Source: an uncultured Synergistales bacterium (GTDB lineage Bacteria; Synergistota; Synergistia; Synergistales; Aminobacteriaceae). Taken from it: 15,044 nt of DNA. The notes beneath the pieces were generated by a model. It made no database searches and had not been told where the DNA came from. It saw only the letters and a list, made by a program, of their open reading frames with translations. The position numbers and the translations under genes were made by a program. Where the stretch lies: the NCBI GenBank assembly GCA_905236605.1, contig CAJORD010000062.1:1-15044 (forward strand), given 5' to 3'. Shown here piece by piece: positions 1 to 7,212 of the stretch (position 1 is the stretch's first letter; each line of letters starts with the position of its first letter).

Positions 1-517
1 GCTTCTCAAGGACATTGGACTCGAATTTGAAATTTACAAGCCTGATGTTGACGAATCGAAACTCGATAACGAACTCCCCGAAGATTTATGCTTGAGATTA
101 TCGCGTCTGAAGGCCAAGAGCGGCGCAGAAAAATTTCCCGGCTCAATTATCATTGCCGCAGACACTATCGTAGTTATAGATAAAAAAATTTTAGGCAAAC
201 CTCATGACCGAGAAGACGCTTTCAGAATGTTAAAAACTTTGCAGGGCCGTGAGCATGAAGTCATAACCGGCGTGTCTGTAGCTTTGAACGAAAAAATTTT
301 TTCTCACGCTGAACACACGACCGTAAAATTTATCTCAATGACTGATGACGAAATCCGCAAATATATTTCAACGGGCGAATGTGATGACAAGGCCGGAGCT
401 TATGCTATTCAAGGCAAGGGCGCGACTCTAATCGAACGAATTAACGGTGATTATTTTAATGTCGTCGGCTTGCCGCTTTGCTCGCTCGTGAAAAGCCTGA
501 AAAATTTTAATGATTAG
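1..517 (+). CDS. maf: Maf-family nucleotide pyrophosphatase (dTTP/UTP type), 5' partial
   Basis: Maf proteins hydrolyse non-canonical or surplus nucleoside triphosphates to monophosphates in the cytoplasm. The reading frame is open from base 2, so the gene begins before the window; about 171 codons are visible and only the N-terminal dozen or so residues, including the family SxSPRR motif, are missing. Seen: LLKDIGLEFEIYKPDVDES at the visible start, ADTIVV, ILGKPHD, LQGREHEVITGV, and GECDDKAGAYAIQGKGA followed by NGDYFNVVGLPL. The DKAGAYAIQG block is typical of the YhdE-type (dTTP/UTP) branch rather than the YceF (m7GTP) branch. A TTG at 92 is an internal leucine codon, not the start. The stop overlaps the tmcAL start by 8 nt, so the two are probably translationally coupled. 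Confidence 0.93.
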   Translation, partial: LLKDIGLEFEIYKPDVDESKLDNELPEDLCLRLSRLKAKSGAEKFPGSIIIAADTIVVIDKKILGKPHDREDAFRMLKTLQGREHEVITGVSVALNEKIFSHAEHTTVKFISMTDDEIRKYISTGECDDKAGAYAIQGKGATLIERINGDYFNVVGLPLCSLVKSLKNFND

Positions 518-1649
518 CGGAGTCATCGCTGAGTTTAATCCGTTACATAAAGGCCACGAACTTTTAATTAAAACTCAAAAATCTCAAGGAGCTTGCGTCG
601 TCCTGATGTCGTCAAATTTTACACAGCGCGGCGAAGCTTCTTTTGTCGATAAATTCTCTCGTGCCGAAATGGCCGTTCGTGCCGGTGCCGATTTAGTTTT
701 AGAACTGCCGTTTATATTTGCATGTTCAGCGGCACAAGATTTTTCACGCGGAGCTGTCAATATAATCGCACGGACAAATTTTATAAATCGAATCGCCTTC
801 GCTATGGAAGACCCAGAATTTAATTTTGACGCTCTTATTAATATTGAAGACAATCTCGAATATAAAAATTTTTTGCGTCAAGAATTATCGCGCGGGGCGT
901 CATTCAGCAAAGCTCATTCAATCGCCGCAGAAAAGATTTTGCCCGGAAGTTTTAATTTTTTATCAAAGCCTAATAATTTGCTCGGCTTGTCTTACATCAA
1001 AGAAATTAAAAAAAATAATTACAATCTCGAAACAGATTTTATAAAACGCGAAGGAGATTTCAAAAGCAAAATCATTCGCGAAGATTTTCAAAAAAATTTT
1101 TTTATGCTCCCGGATTATTCACAAAAAATTTTATTGGACGCTCAACAGGCCGGGCGCATTGCGAATCAAGAAAATTTTTGGCCGCTCCTTCAAAATATTT
1201 TTATCAGGACGTCGCCGGAAGAATTAAAAAAAATTTATGGCATCGATGAAGGAATAGAAAATTTATTTTTGAAACACTGGCAAAGCTCACGAAATCTTGA
1301 GGATTTCATCGGGCGTTGCGTTTGTGCTAGATATACCCGCGCTCACATACGACGAAGATTAATTTATATCCTGCTGAATCTAAATCGCTTCGACGCTATC
1401 GGAGCTTTACGCGCCGCGCCTTATGTTCGTGTTCTTGCGTTCAATCAGACAGGACGTGAATTATTAAAACGATATTCAAAATTTTCAAATATAAAATTCA
1501 TAACGCGGCTTAAAGATACAGATAGCAAACTCGAAAAATTTTTTGCCGAACTTGAAATAAAAGCCTCGCGACTATACGAACTTTCATTAAGCAAGCCTAA
1601 CTTCCACAGAGAATTTCATAAAGTGCTACAATTCCAAAAAAATTTTTAA
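510..1649 (+). CDS. tmcAL: tRNA(Met) cytidine acetate ligase (TmcAL/YlbM family)
   Basis: TmcAL uses ATP and acetate to make N4-acetylcytidine at the wobble base of elongator tRNA-Met, which sharpens AUG decoding. The 379-residue protein begins GVIAEFNPLHKGH (residues 4-16), the nucleotidyltransferase HxGH motif that binds ATP. It continues with SSNFTQRGE (34-42), the family's SGNFTQRG-like block, then LVLELPF (63-69) and KPNNLLGLSYIKEI around 155-167. Length fits the family (about 380-420). It starts at ATG 510 inside the end of maf; the overlap leaves no separate promoter. DUF5693 follows after 21 nt. The second half is rich in basic residues, as expected for a tRNA-binding C-terminal domain. 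Family assignment is firm; activity is inferred from the family. Confidence 0.93.
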   Translation: MISGVIAEFNPLHKGHELLIKTQKSQGACVVLMSSNFTQRGEASFVDKFSRAEMAVRAGADLVLELPFIFACSAAQDFSRGAVNIIARTNFINRIAFAMEDPEFNFDALINIEDNLEYKNFLRQELSRGASFSKAHSIAAEKILPGSFNFLSKPNNLLGLSYIKEIKKNNYNLETDFIKREGDFKSKIIREDFQKNFFMLPDYSQKILLDAQQAGRIANQENFWPLLQNIFIRTSPEELKKIYGIDEGIENLFLKHWQSSRNLEDFIGRCVCARYTRAHIRRRLIYILLNLNRFDAIGALRAAPYVRVLAFNQTGRELLKRYSKFSNIKFITRLKDTDSKLEKFFAELEIKASRLYELSLSKPNFHREFHKVLQFQKNF

Positions 1650-1670
1650 TTGGGAGTTTTATATTTATAA

Positions 1671-3530
1671 ATGAAACGAAATTTTTTATACGCGATATTC
1701 TTCCTCGCGATTGTCGCTTGTGCAGTCGTGGGACTGTTGCCGCGCTTACGCCTCGAACACGCTAATCAAAACGTCGCCATTCTTTCGGACTATCGAGAAG
1801 TTTCAACTCTCGCAAAAAATTCCGGCCTCACCGTTGACGAAGCTTTGAAAATTTTAATCGACAACGGCGTAACGGGCCTAATGGTCAGCGAATTGACGGG
1901 CGACAATATCGATCACGGTGTCGGGCAAGCCGAATTAAAAACCGTCAGGGACGCTGAACGACAAACAGAAGGCACTGTGATTTCAATTTTGCCAAACAGT
2001 CCCTATAAAGAAATTTTGAACAAATGGCTTCGGATTCGATTTGCGATTTCTGAAGACAAGGCCGGCCCGGTTATGTTGACGATGCCGCCGAACATGTTGA
2101 AAAACTCCGGCGTAATTCCCGACATTGACGGCCTAGAAACCGCTAAGCGAATGGGATTAAAAATTTTCTATCGTCCTGCGCCGTCGCCCGGTCATTTGTC
2201 CGAACGCGCCGCGATTATGCTCGAAGAAGTCAGCAAGCTCTATCCCGTCAGTGTCTTCACGCCTTCGGGAGAATATGTTTCAGGTTATCCTGACGTCAGC
2301 AAACTTGCAAACGCCGCTCACAAATTAAAAATCCCTGTTGCTGTCGTAGAGTTCTCGCGGCAAGTCGGCGAACCACAATTAAACGCGCTATCTTCACCGT
2401 TGTTAATTCCGTTGCATAGCGTTACTAATGAAGAAATGACTGCAAGAAAAATCTCCCGCGCCGCTCTTCGAGATAGATTAATTCGATCCGCCGTTGAACG
2501 TTCCGTGAGATTATTATTGTTACGAACAGCACCGCCGAACACTTCAAATTTTTTATTCAAAGATTTTGCCGACGAAGTCAGATTGTTGGGCGAAGGATTG
2601 AAATCTCACGGATTTAATCTTGCTTGGCCGTCGCCTGTCTTTGCAAACGAAAATCCCGGAAAAAATTTCTTCGCAGCTTGGGCATTGTGTGCCGTGTTTG
2701 CGTTCGCGTTGGCTAAATATCTAATTCGCATGGGGCTTGACGCTGATAAAAAATTTTTTGCGTTCTTCGTAATTCTGAATTTAATTTTGACACTTGCGAC
2801 TTTCAAATTAAATTTTGTTGCGCGGCTTGTCGGAGCTTTCACAGCGCCATTAATTGCTACTGAAGCGTCGTTAATGGCAATGGACGAAAATAAAAATCGC
2901 AAAATCATTCCCGCGTTCATGTTCATAATCACGGGCGGCCTTGCGCTTGCGGCATTCTTTAGCGTTACGGCATATATGCTCCGCTTAAACACGTTCTCGG
3001 GAGTTAAATTAACGCTTGTGATCCCACCGATGTTAGTTTTGCTTCATGATTTAAGGAAACGGATTCACCCTGAAAGTTTAATAGAATTTCTTTCGCGTCC
3101 TCCGCTTTGGGGCGAGATAGCTTTATTCGGGGTCTTGCTTGCGGGGATCGGATTAATAATTTTCCGTAGCGGCAACGTTGCTTTCATTCCGGGCTTTGAA
3201 GCTAAGCTCCGCGTAACTCTCGAAAAACTTTTAATCGCGCGCCCACGGACTCGTGAAGTATTCATAGGCTACCCGTCGTTGCTAATTTTGAATTATCTCG
3301 TGGCGAAAAAATATTTTGCTCAATATCGCGAGATTTTTAGAATTGGAGTCGCTCTCGGCTTCTCGTCCGTGATTAATAGCTTCTGTCATTTCCACACGCC
3401 GTTTTATTTAATTCTGCTTCGTGAGTTTAACGGACTATGGACAGGCTTGTTAGTCGGACTTGTCGCTGTTGCGGTTGTGAAATTCGTTTTGCTTCCGGCT
3501 CTGAAATTAATTCGTCCGTTAATATCATGA
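1671..3530 (+). CDS. DUF5693-type polytopic membrane protein
   Basis: A 619-residue membrane protein that I recognise as the DUF5693 family often found beside csaB; its biochemical function is unknown. One N-terminal hydrophobic helix (about residues 5-24) is followed by a soluble, probably extracytoplasmic domain (about 25-330) with the alpha/beta pattern of a barrel-like fold: AILSDYREV, GVTGLMVSE, LKIFYRP, IPVAVVEF. The C-terminal half holds roughly seven or eight hydrophobic segments (about 333-352, 362-380, 383-402, 412-434, 443-457, 479-497, and several after 530). The ATG at 1671 follows a modest GGGAG at 1652-1656, which is distant (14 nt). Its stop overlaps the csaB start as ATGA (3527-3530), so the pair is probably made together. 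I infer a role in export or handling of a cell-wall polymer from the context alone. Confidence 0.75.
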   Translation: MKRNFLYAIFFLAIVACAVVGLLPRLRLEHANQNVAILSDYREVSTLAKNSGLTVDEALKILIDNGVTGLMVSELTGDNIDHGVGQAELKTVRDAERQTEGTVISILPNSPYKEILNKWLRIRFAISEDKAGPVMLTMPPNMLKNSGVIPDIDGLETAKRMGLKIFYRPAPSPGHLSERAAIMLEEVSKLYPVSVFTPSGEYVSGYPDVSKLANAAHKLKIPVAVVEFSRQVGEPQLNALSSPLLIPLHSVTNEEMTARKISRAALRDRLIRSAVERSVRLLLLRTAPPNTSNFLFKDFADEVRLLGEGLKSHGFNLAWPSPVFANENPGKNFFAAWALCAVFAFALAKYLIRMGLDADKKFFAFFVILNLILTLATFKLNFVARLVGAFTAPLIATEASLMAMDENKNRKIIPAFMFIITGGLALAAFFSVTAYMLRLNTFSGVKLTLVIPPMLVLLHDLRKRIHPESLIEFLSRPPLWGEIALFGVLLAGIGLIIFRSGNVAFIPGFEAKLRVTLEKLLIARPRTREVFIGYPSLLILNYLVAKKYFAQYREIFRIGVALGFSSVINSFCHFHTPFYLILLREFNGLWTGLLVGLVAVAVVKFVLLPALKLIRPLIS

Positions 3531-4444
3531 CTTTCACTTCCTACTTCCTACCTTCTAACTCCTACTTGCTTCTTGGCTATTACGGCTTCGGAAATCTTGG
3601 CGACGAACTTTTATTACAGGCTTGCATAAAAATTTTGAACGGCCGCGGCATTGCGAATGAAAATATAATTGTGTTGTCGAATAATCCAGAAGACACTCAA
3701 AAAAATTTCAACGTCGCGAGCGTCAATCGCTGGAAAATTTTTGAAGTCGTTAAGGCCATGCGCAAATCTGAAAATTTAATTTTAGGCGGCGGAGGGCTCT
3801 TTCAAGATTCAACAAGCGTAAAATCCTGCGTCTATTATTGGGGAATTGTCCGGCTTGCAAAATTATTCGGGCTAAAAATTTTTGCTCTTGGCCAGTCCGT
3901 CGGGCCGCTTCGTTCTAAAATTTCAAGATTATTGACGGCTGACGCTTTGAGAGCCTGCGAAAAAGTTCACGTTCGCGACAAAAATTCTTTCAATATCGCT
4001 AAAGAACTCGGCTGCAAAAATTTAGAACTTGGACGCGATTTAGTTTTAACTCTGAAGCCTTCGAGAATTTCAAAATCGAATCTTAATTTAATGCTTGTGA
4101 ATTTGAGGCCATGCGCAACACTTGAAAAATTTTTAAACGCAATCGCGCTTCGTGTTCAAGAATTTCCAGGTGAAAAAATCGGCGTGGCTCTTTCGATTGA
4201 CGACGGAAAAATTTTAATTGAGTATCAAAAAATTTTAGGCTTAAACGAAATTAAATTAATCAAAAATTTCAATGACGCAGAAAAAATTTTTTTGTCGGCT
4301 TCGTGCGCCATCGGAATGAGATTGCATTTCGGAGTTTTGGCAAAAATTTTTGAAACGCCCGCCACTCTTTTGCCTTATGATGTCAAAGTCAGCGAGTTCG
4401 CAAGACAGTTTAATATCCCCGTGATACAATTTGAGAATGAATAA
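3527..4444 (+). CDS. csaB: Polysaccharide pyruvyl transferase, CsaB type
   Basis: CsaB adds pyruvate ketals to a peptidoglycan-linked polysaccharide, creating the ligand for SLH-domain surface proteins. The 305-residue protein shows LLLGYYGFGNLGDELL (14-29, family N-terminal motif), LILGGGGLFQD (84-94), LGQSVGPL (121-128), VRDKNS (149-154), GMRLHFG (263-269) and a C-terminal PYDVKVSEFA. Start choice: ATG 3527 overlaps the DUF5693 stop by 4 nt. An in-frame extension to 3437 would read through conserved DUF5693 coding sequence with a cysteine-rich unnatural peptide, so I rejected it. Oddly, codons 4-15 are made of a period-7 heptamer array (3537-3571), so the N-terminus before GYYGFGN is low-complexity and probably acquired. 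A TTG at 3566 is a possible alternative start but has no ribosome binding site. Confidence 0.9.
   Translation: MTFTSYFLPSNSYLLLGYYGFGNLGDELLLQACIKILNGRGIANENIIVLSNNPEDTQKNFNVASVNRWKIFEVVKAMRKSENLILGGGGLFQDSTSVKSCVYYWGIVRLAKLFGLKIFALGQSVGPLRSKISRLLTADALRACEKVHVRDKNSFNIAKELGCKNLELGRDLVLTLKPSRISKSNLNLMLVNLRPCATLEKFLNAIALRVQEFPGEKIGVALSIDDGKILIEYQKILGLNEIKLIKNFNDAEKIFLSASCAIGMRLHFGVLAKIFETPATLLPYDVKVSEFARQFNIPVIQFENE
3537..3571 (+). repeat. Degenerate heptamer array inside the csaB 5' end
   Basis: Five consecutive 7-nt units can be read: CTTCCTA, CTTCCTA, CCTTCTA, ACTCCTA, CTTGCTT. The fourth unit is identical to the core unit of the array at 6210-6244. The period is 7, not a multiple of 3, so the array is not a protein-level repeat; it encodes residues 4-15 of CsaB incidentally. 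Confidence 0.7.
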
Positions 4445-5519
4445 GCGCAGAATTGATGAAATCGGAATTAGATATGTAGAAAGTCTAAAACTCTACGAGG
4501 AGTACGCGACGCGAATCAGAAATTTGATTCAAGATTTAGTCGAACTCGAAGGCGTTGAGTTTTATGCGATTGACGGGTGGGCAGAACCTCCCGCGGAGTT
4601 ATTGCGCGCGCTTTCAAGTCTTGAAGAAGAAGAGCTAGGCGGCGTTGACCTCGTTACTATTCGCGTGTTGCTGCGCTTCCCTGAAGACGTTCTAAGAATT
4701 GAAGAAGTCGTGAAATCAGAATTTGAAATCGATGAATCTCGCTCCGTACCGTCAAGCGGCCTCGAAGACCCTTATCGCTTCGGTTATCCGGCCGTCGTTT
4801 ATATTCTGTCGCTTTCAAACTCGCGTTCGCATTTAAGAGAGTGGGAGAAGTATAAAAATTTAACGTTCCGGCTTGAACTTCGCACTATGCTGCAAGAAGT
4901 CTGGGCTACGATTTTCCCGAAAGTTAATCAGACCGTCGGCACAGCGTCAGAAAAGAAAATGACACGTGAATTAGTCTTGTTAGCGGCGTTGCTTGAGAAA
5001 GCGGATCAGGGATTCTTGAGCTTACGACATGAAATTAAAGACGAAGCATTATTAATTCCGCCGAAGCAGTCGGGACTTGCAAAAACGAACGCGCCTATCG
5101 AAGCCGAAAAACTTTTCACTGATGAAGAACTTTATAATTTGTTCCGCGGCGATTCGTTATTATTAGGACGCTGGAACGCCTTGACGCTCGAAGCAGGTTT
5201 CCCGGAGTTCAAACCCGAAGCTGATTATTTGCGAGAAAGTTTTTCATATCTTTGTAAAATTCTTCGCGCCGCAAACATAAACACGATTTCAGAAGTCAAA
5301 AATTTCCTTTCCGACATGGAAGCCGGCGACAAAGGTCTTCGACAGCTCCGCACAATCCACGATAATTTTGATAAAAATATAAATTGGCGAATGGATCCTT
5401 TCTCTGCGTTATTCTTGCTCGTGTTAAATTTCAAATGGGACGAACTCAAAGACAAACCCGAAACTTCAGCGAACGGCGCTCTAAAGAAAGGTTCAGACAG
5501 AATCCGCGGCATAGATTAA
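4437..5519 (+). CDS. RelA/SpoT-like (nucleotidyltransferase-fold) protein, possibly degenerate
   Basis: A 360-residue soluble protein. Residues 1-160 resemble the (p)ppGpp synthetase domain: an N-terminal helical part, GGVDLVTIRVLLRF (68-81, compare DLxAxRI), EDPYRFGYPAVVYIL (110-124, compare the GYxSxH block) and FRLELRTMLQEVWATI (144-159, compare VEIQIRTxxQxxWAEI). The match is to the fold, but key positions look changed: the G-Y-x-x-x-H histidine is not present and the first E of E-I-Q-I-R-T aligns with R145. The remainder (161-360) is a helical, charged region with no motif I know. Start: ATG 4437 overlaps the csaB stop by 8 nt; a TTG at 4431 is the alternative. It may be a diverged alarmone synthetase, or a non-catalytic regulator. 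Function is uncertain. Confidence 0.6.
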   Translation: MNKRRIDEIGIRYVESLKLYEEYATRIRNLIQDLVELEGVEFYAIDGWAEPPAELLRALSSLEEEELGGVDLVTIRVLLRFPEDVLRIEEVVKSEFEIDESRSVPSSGLEDPYRFGYPAVVYILSLSNSRSHLREWEKYKNLTFRLELRTMLQEVWATIFPKVNQTVGTASEKKMTRELVLLAALLEKADQGFLSLRHEIKDEALLIPPKQSGLAKTNAPIEAEKLFTDEELYNLFRGDSLLLGRWNALTLEAGFPEFKPEADYLRESFSYLCKILRAANINTISEVKNFLSDMEAGDKGLRQLRTIHDNFDKNINWRMDPFSALFLLVLNFKWDELKDKPETSANGALKKGSDRIRGID

Positions 5520-5554
5520 GAATTAAAAATTTTTTTGTAGGAGGCAAAATTAAA

Positions 5555-6187
5555 ATGCGTAATATGATTTTATGGGTGATAGTTTCATATTTAATTGGCT
5601 CACTCCCGACTGGCTATGTAGTTACGAAATTATTTCACAAGGACGAGAACGGCAAGCGCGACGGCTTAGACATTCGCACGATCGGTTCGGGCGCAATGGG
5701 AGCAACGAACGTCGGGCGGGCTATGGGGCCTGTATGGTCATGGGTAGTAGCGGCTGTTGACATGTTGAAAGGAGCGTTTGCGCTCTTACTCGCGGCTCAT
5801 ATAGCACCGGCTGACGAACAACAAACTATAATGGCGTTGTCTGCGTTCGCTGTCGTTGTCGGTCATATCTTCCCGGTCTGGTTGAAGTTCAAGGGCGGCA
5901 AAGGCGTCGCGACGACTTACGGAACATTATTTTTTATTTGGACTCCGAAATCTTTTGCTGTAATTTTGCTTTGCGGTGCCGTGTGGTACGCAATTCGATA
6001 CATCACTCGCTACGTGTCGTTAGCGTCTATGCTGTCGCTCGTGGCTTCGGCTTTGTTCTTTGCGATGCTTGACGCTCCGGGAGTTTTCACGGGGTTAGCG
6101 GCGGCGTTGTCGTTGCTCGTAATATTTGCTCATCGTGAAAACATTGGAAGATTAATCAAAGGCATAGAAAGCAAATATAAACGTTAA
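5555..6187 (+). CDS. plsY: Glycerol-3-phosphate acyltransferase PlsY
   Basis: PlsY is the inner-membrane enzyme that transfers the acyl group from acyl-phosphate (made by PlsX) to glycerol-3-phosphate, the first step of phospholipid synthesis. The 210-residue protein has the expected multi-helix layout and the three signature loops: SLPTG (16-20), GSGAMGATNVGR (44-55) and GHIFPVWLKFKGGKGVAT (103-120). Length is normal. I placed the start at ATG 5555 because TAGGAGG (5538-5544) lies 10 nt upstream and the protein then begins directly with a membrane helix; the in-frame extension to 5384 runs inside the preceding gene. There is a 35-nt gap after the RelA/SpoT-like gene; plsY appears to be the last gene of the plus-strand series. 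Confidence 0.95.
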   Translation: MRNMILWVIVSYLIGSLPTGYVVTKLFHKDENGKRDGLDIRTIGSGAMGATNVGRAMGPVWSWVVAAVDMLKGAFALLLAAHIAPADEQQTIMALSAFAVVVGHIFPVWLKFKGGKGVATTYGTLFFIWTPKSFAVILLCGAVWYAIRYITRYVSLASMLSLVASALFFAMLDAPGVFTGLAAALSLLVIFAHRENIGRLIKGIESKYKR

Positions 6188-6234
6188 AAAATTAGGAGTG
6201 GGCTTTTTAACTCCTCACTCCTAACTCCTAATTT
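6184..6234 (-). terminator. Repeat-based hairpin terminator for prs (perhaps bidirectional)
   Basis: Arms AAATTAGGAGT (6189-6199) and ACTCCTAATTT (6224-6234) are perfectly complementary over 11 bp, with a 24-nt loop that carries extra heptamers. These allow shorter alternative stems in shifted registers (for example GGAGT 6195-6199 with ACTCC 6210-6214). Read on the minus strand the hairpin runs into a T-tract (positions 6191-6186), so it should end prs transcription. On the plus strand the tail is only T-rich, so termination of plsY is weaker. Confidence 0.55.
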
Positions 6235-6244
6235 CTCACTTTTA
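6210..6244 (+). repeat. ACTCCTA heptamer array between plsY and prs
   Basis: Period-7 units ACTCCTC, ACTCCTA, ACTCCTA, ATTTCTC, ACTTTTA can be read, the last ending on the (complement of the) prs stop codon. An inverted copy, TAGGAGT, sits at 6193-6199. It matches the unit ACTCCTA in the csaB array. Confidence 0.7.
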
Positions 6245-7210
6245 GTCGAACATGTCACTAATCGGTTCTTCTTTGTGAACTCGTCGAATCGCTTCGGCAA
6301 ACAAAGGCGCGATTGACAACTGCAAAATTTTATCTGACTTCTTTTCTTCCGAAATTGGAATCGTATCTGCAAAAATTAATTTTTCAATCTCGGATTTATT
6401 AATTCTCTCCATTGCTGGCCCTGAAAGCACCGCGTGAGTAGCGCACGCAAAGACCCTAGAGCAGCCTCTCTCTATAAGTCCGTGAGCAGCGTGACAAATC
6501 GTTCCGGCCGTGTCTATAATGTCATCAACAAGAATCGCCGTTCGGCCCTGAACATTGCCGACAATATCCATGACTTCGGAAACGTTTGCGACGTCATACG
6601 AGCGTCTTTTATCGACAATCGCTATATCAACGTCAAGCATGACGGCAAATTTTCGCGCCCGCGCTACGCCTCCGACGTCTGGCGACACTACAACGACTTT
6701 CCCGGTCTTTAATTCGTCAGCGAGATTTCTTTTGAAGTAGTCGGCTAATAAATTCATGCCCGTTAAATGATCTACAGGAATGTCAAAGAAGCCCTGAAGT
6801 TGTCCTGCGTGAAGGTCAGCTGTGATAACTCTGTCGATTCTTCCACCGTGTGCAAGAATATTCGCGACTAACTTAGCTGTGATTGGTTCACGAGGTTTAG
6901 CTTTGCGGTCTTGTCTTGCGTAACCGAAATAAGGGATTACAGCGTTGACATAATTAGCAGAATCTCTTCTGGCGGCGTCGGCCATAATTAGAAGCTGCAT
7001 AAGATTTTCATTCGCCGGTGAACACGTCGGTTGAATTAAATAAACGTCCGCGCCTCTTACGCTCTCATTGAGAGAAACACCTAGTTCACCATCGGAAAAT
7101 CTGTAGTGCTTGATGTCAGACAATGGAACGTTGAGTTCTTTGCAAATTCGCTCTGCAAAATCCTGGTAAGCAGTGCCCGAAAAAATTTTAAGGCCGTTTC
7201 CTCTGGACAA
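6242..7210 (-). CDS. prs: Ribose-phosphate pyrophosphokinase (PRPP synthetase)
   Basis: Makes 5-phosphoribosyl-1-pyrophosphate from ribose-5-phosphate and ATP, feeding purine, pyrimidine, NAD, histidine and tryptophan synthesis. The 322-residue protein has FSDGE (38-42), the ATP-binding loop YARQDRK (97-103), DLHAGQLQGFF (132-142), SPDVGG (176-181) and the PRPP loop LVDDIIDTAGT (227-237); length is typical of class I enzymes. The start is a TTG at 7210, supported by an AAAGGGGA-like ribosome site upstream; no ATG is suitably placed. It begins 2 nt after the glmU stop, so glmU and prs are almost certainly one transcript. glmU needs UTP, whose synthesis depends on PRPP, a plausible metabolic reason for the pairing. 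Confidence 0.96.
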   Translation of the reverse strand: MSRGNGLKIFSGTAYQDFAERICKELNVPLSDIKHYRFSDGELGVSLNESVRGADVYLIQPTCSPANENLMQLLIMADAARRDSANYVNAVIPYFGYARQDRKAKPREPITAKLVANILAHGGRIDRVITADLHAGQLQGFFDIPVDHLTGMNLLADYFKRNLADELKTGKVVVVSPDVGGVARARKFAVMLDVDIAIVDKRRSYDVANVSEVMDIVGNVQGRTAILVDDIIDTAGTICHAAHGLIERGCSRVFACATHAVLSGPAMERINKSEIEKLIFADTIPISEEKKSDKILQLSIAPLFAEAIRRVHKEEPISDMFD

Positions 7211-7212
7211 AA

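Noticed and set aside
2606..2992. Open frame opposite the DUF5693 gene, and similar antisense frames in tmcAL, secA and the dehydrogenase
   Set aside because: They are shadows of real genes, with no ribosome site and no recognisable protein features.
3437..3526. Upstream start for CsaB
   Set aside because: It would overlap DUF5693 by 94 bases and encode a non-conserved Cys/Arg-rich peptide; the ATGA overlap at 3527 is the normal arrangement.
5521..5537. A-run/T-run before plsY as a terminator
   Set aside because: There is no stem; it is one of the many AnTn tracts of this genome.
5384..5554. Upstream start for PlsY
   Set aside because: It lies in the preceding gene and adds a basic non-membrane tail; TAGGAGG supports ATG 5555.
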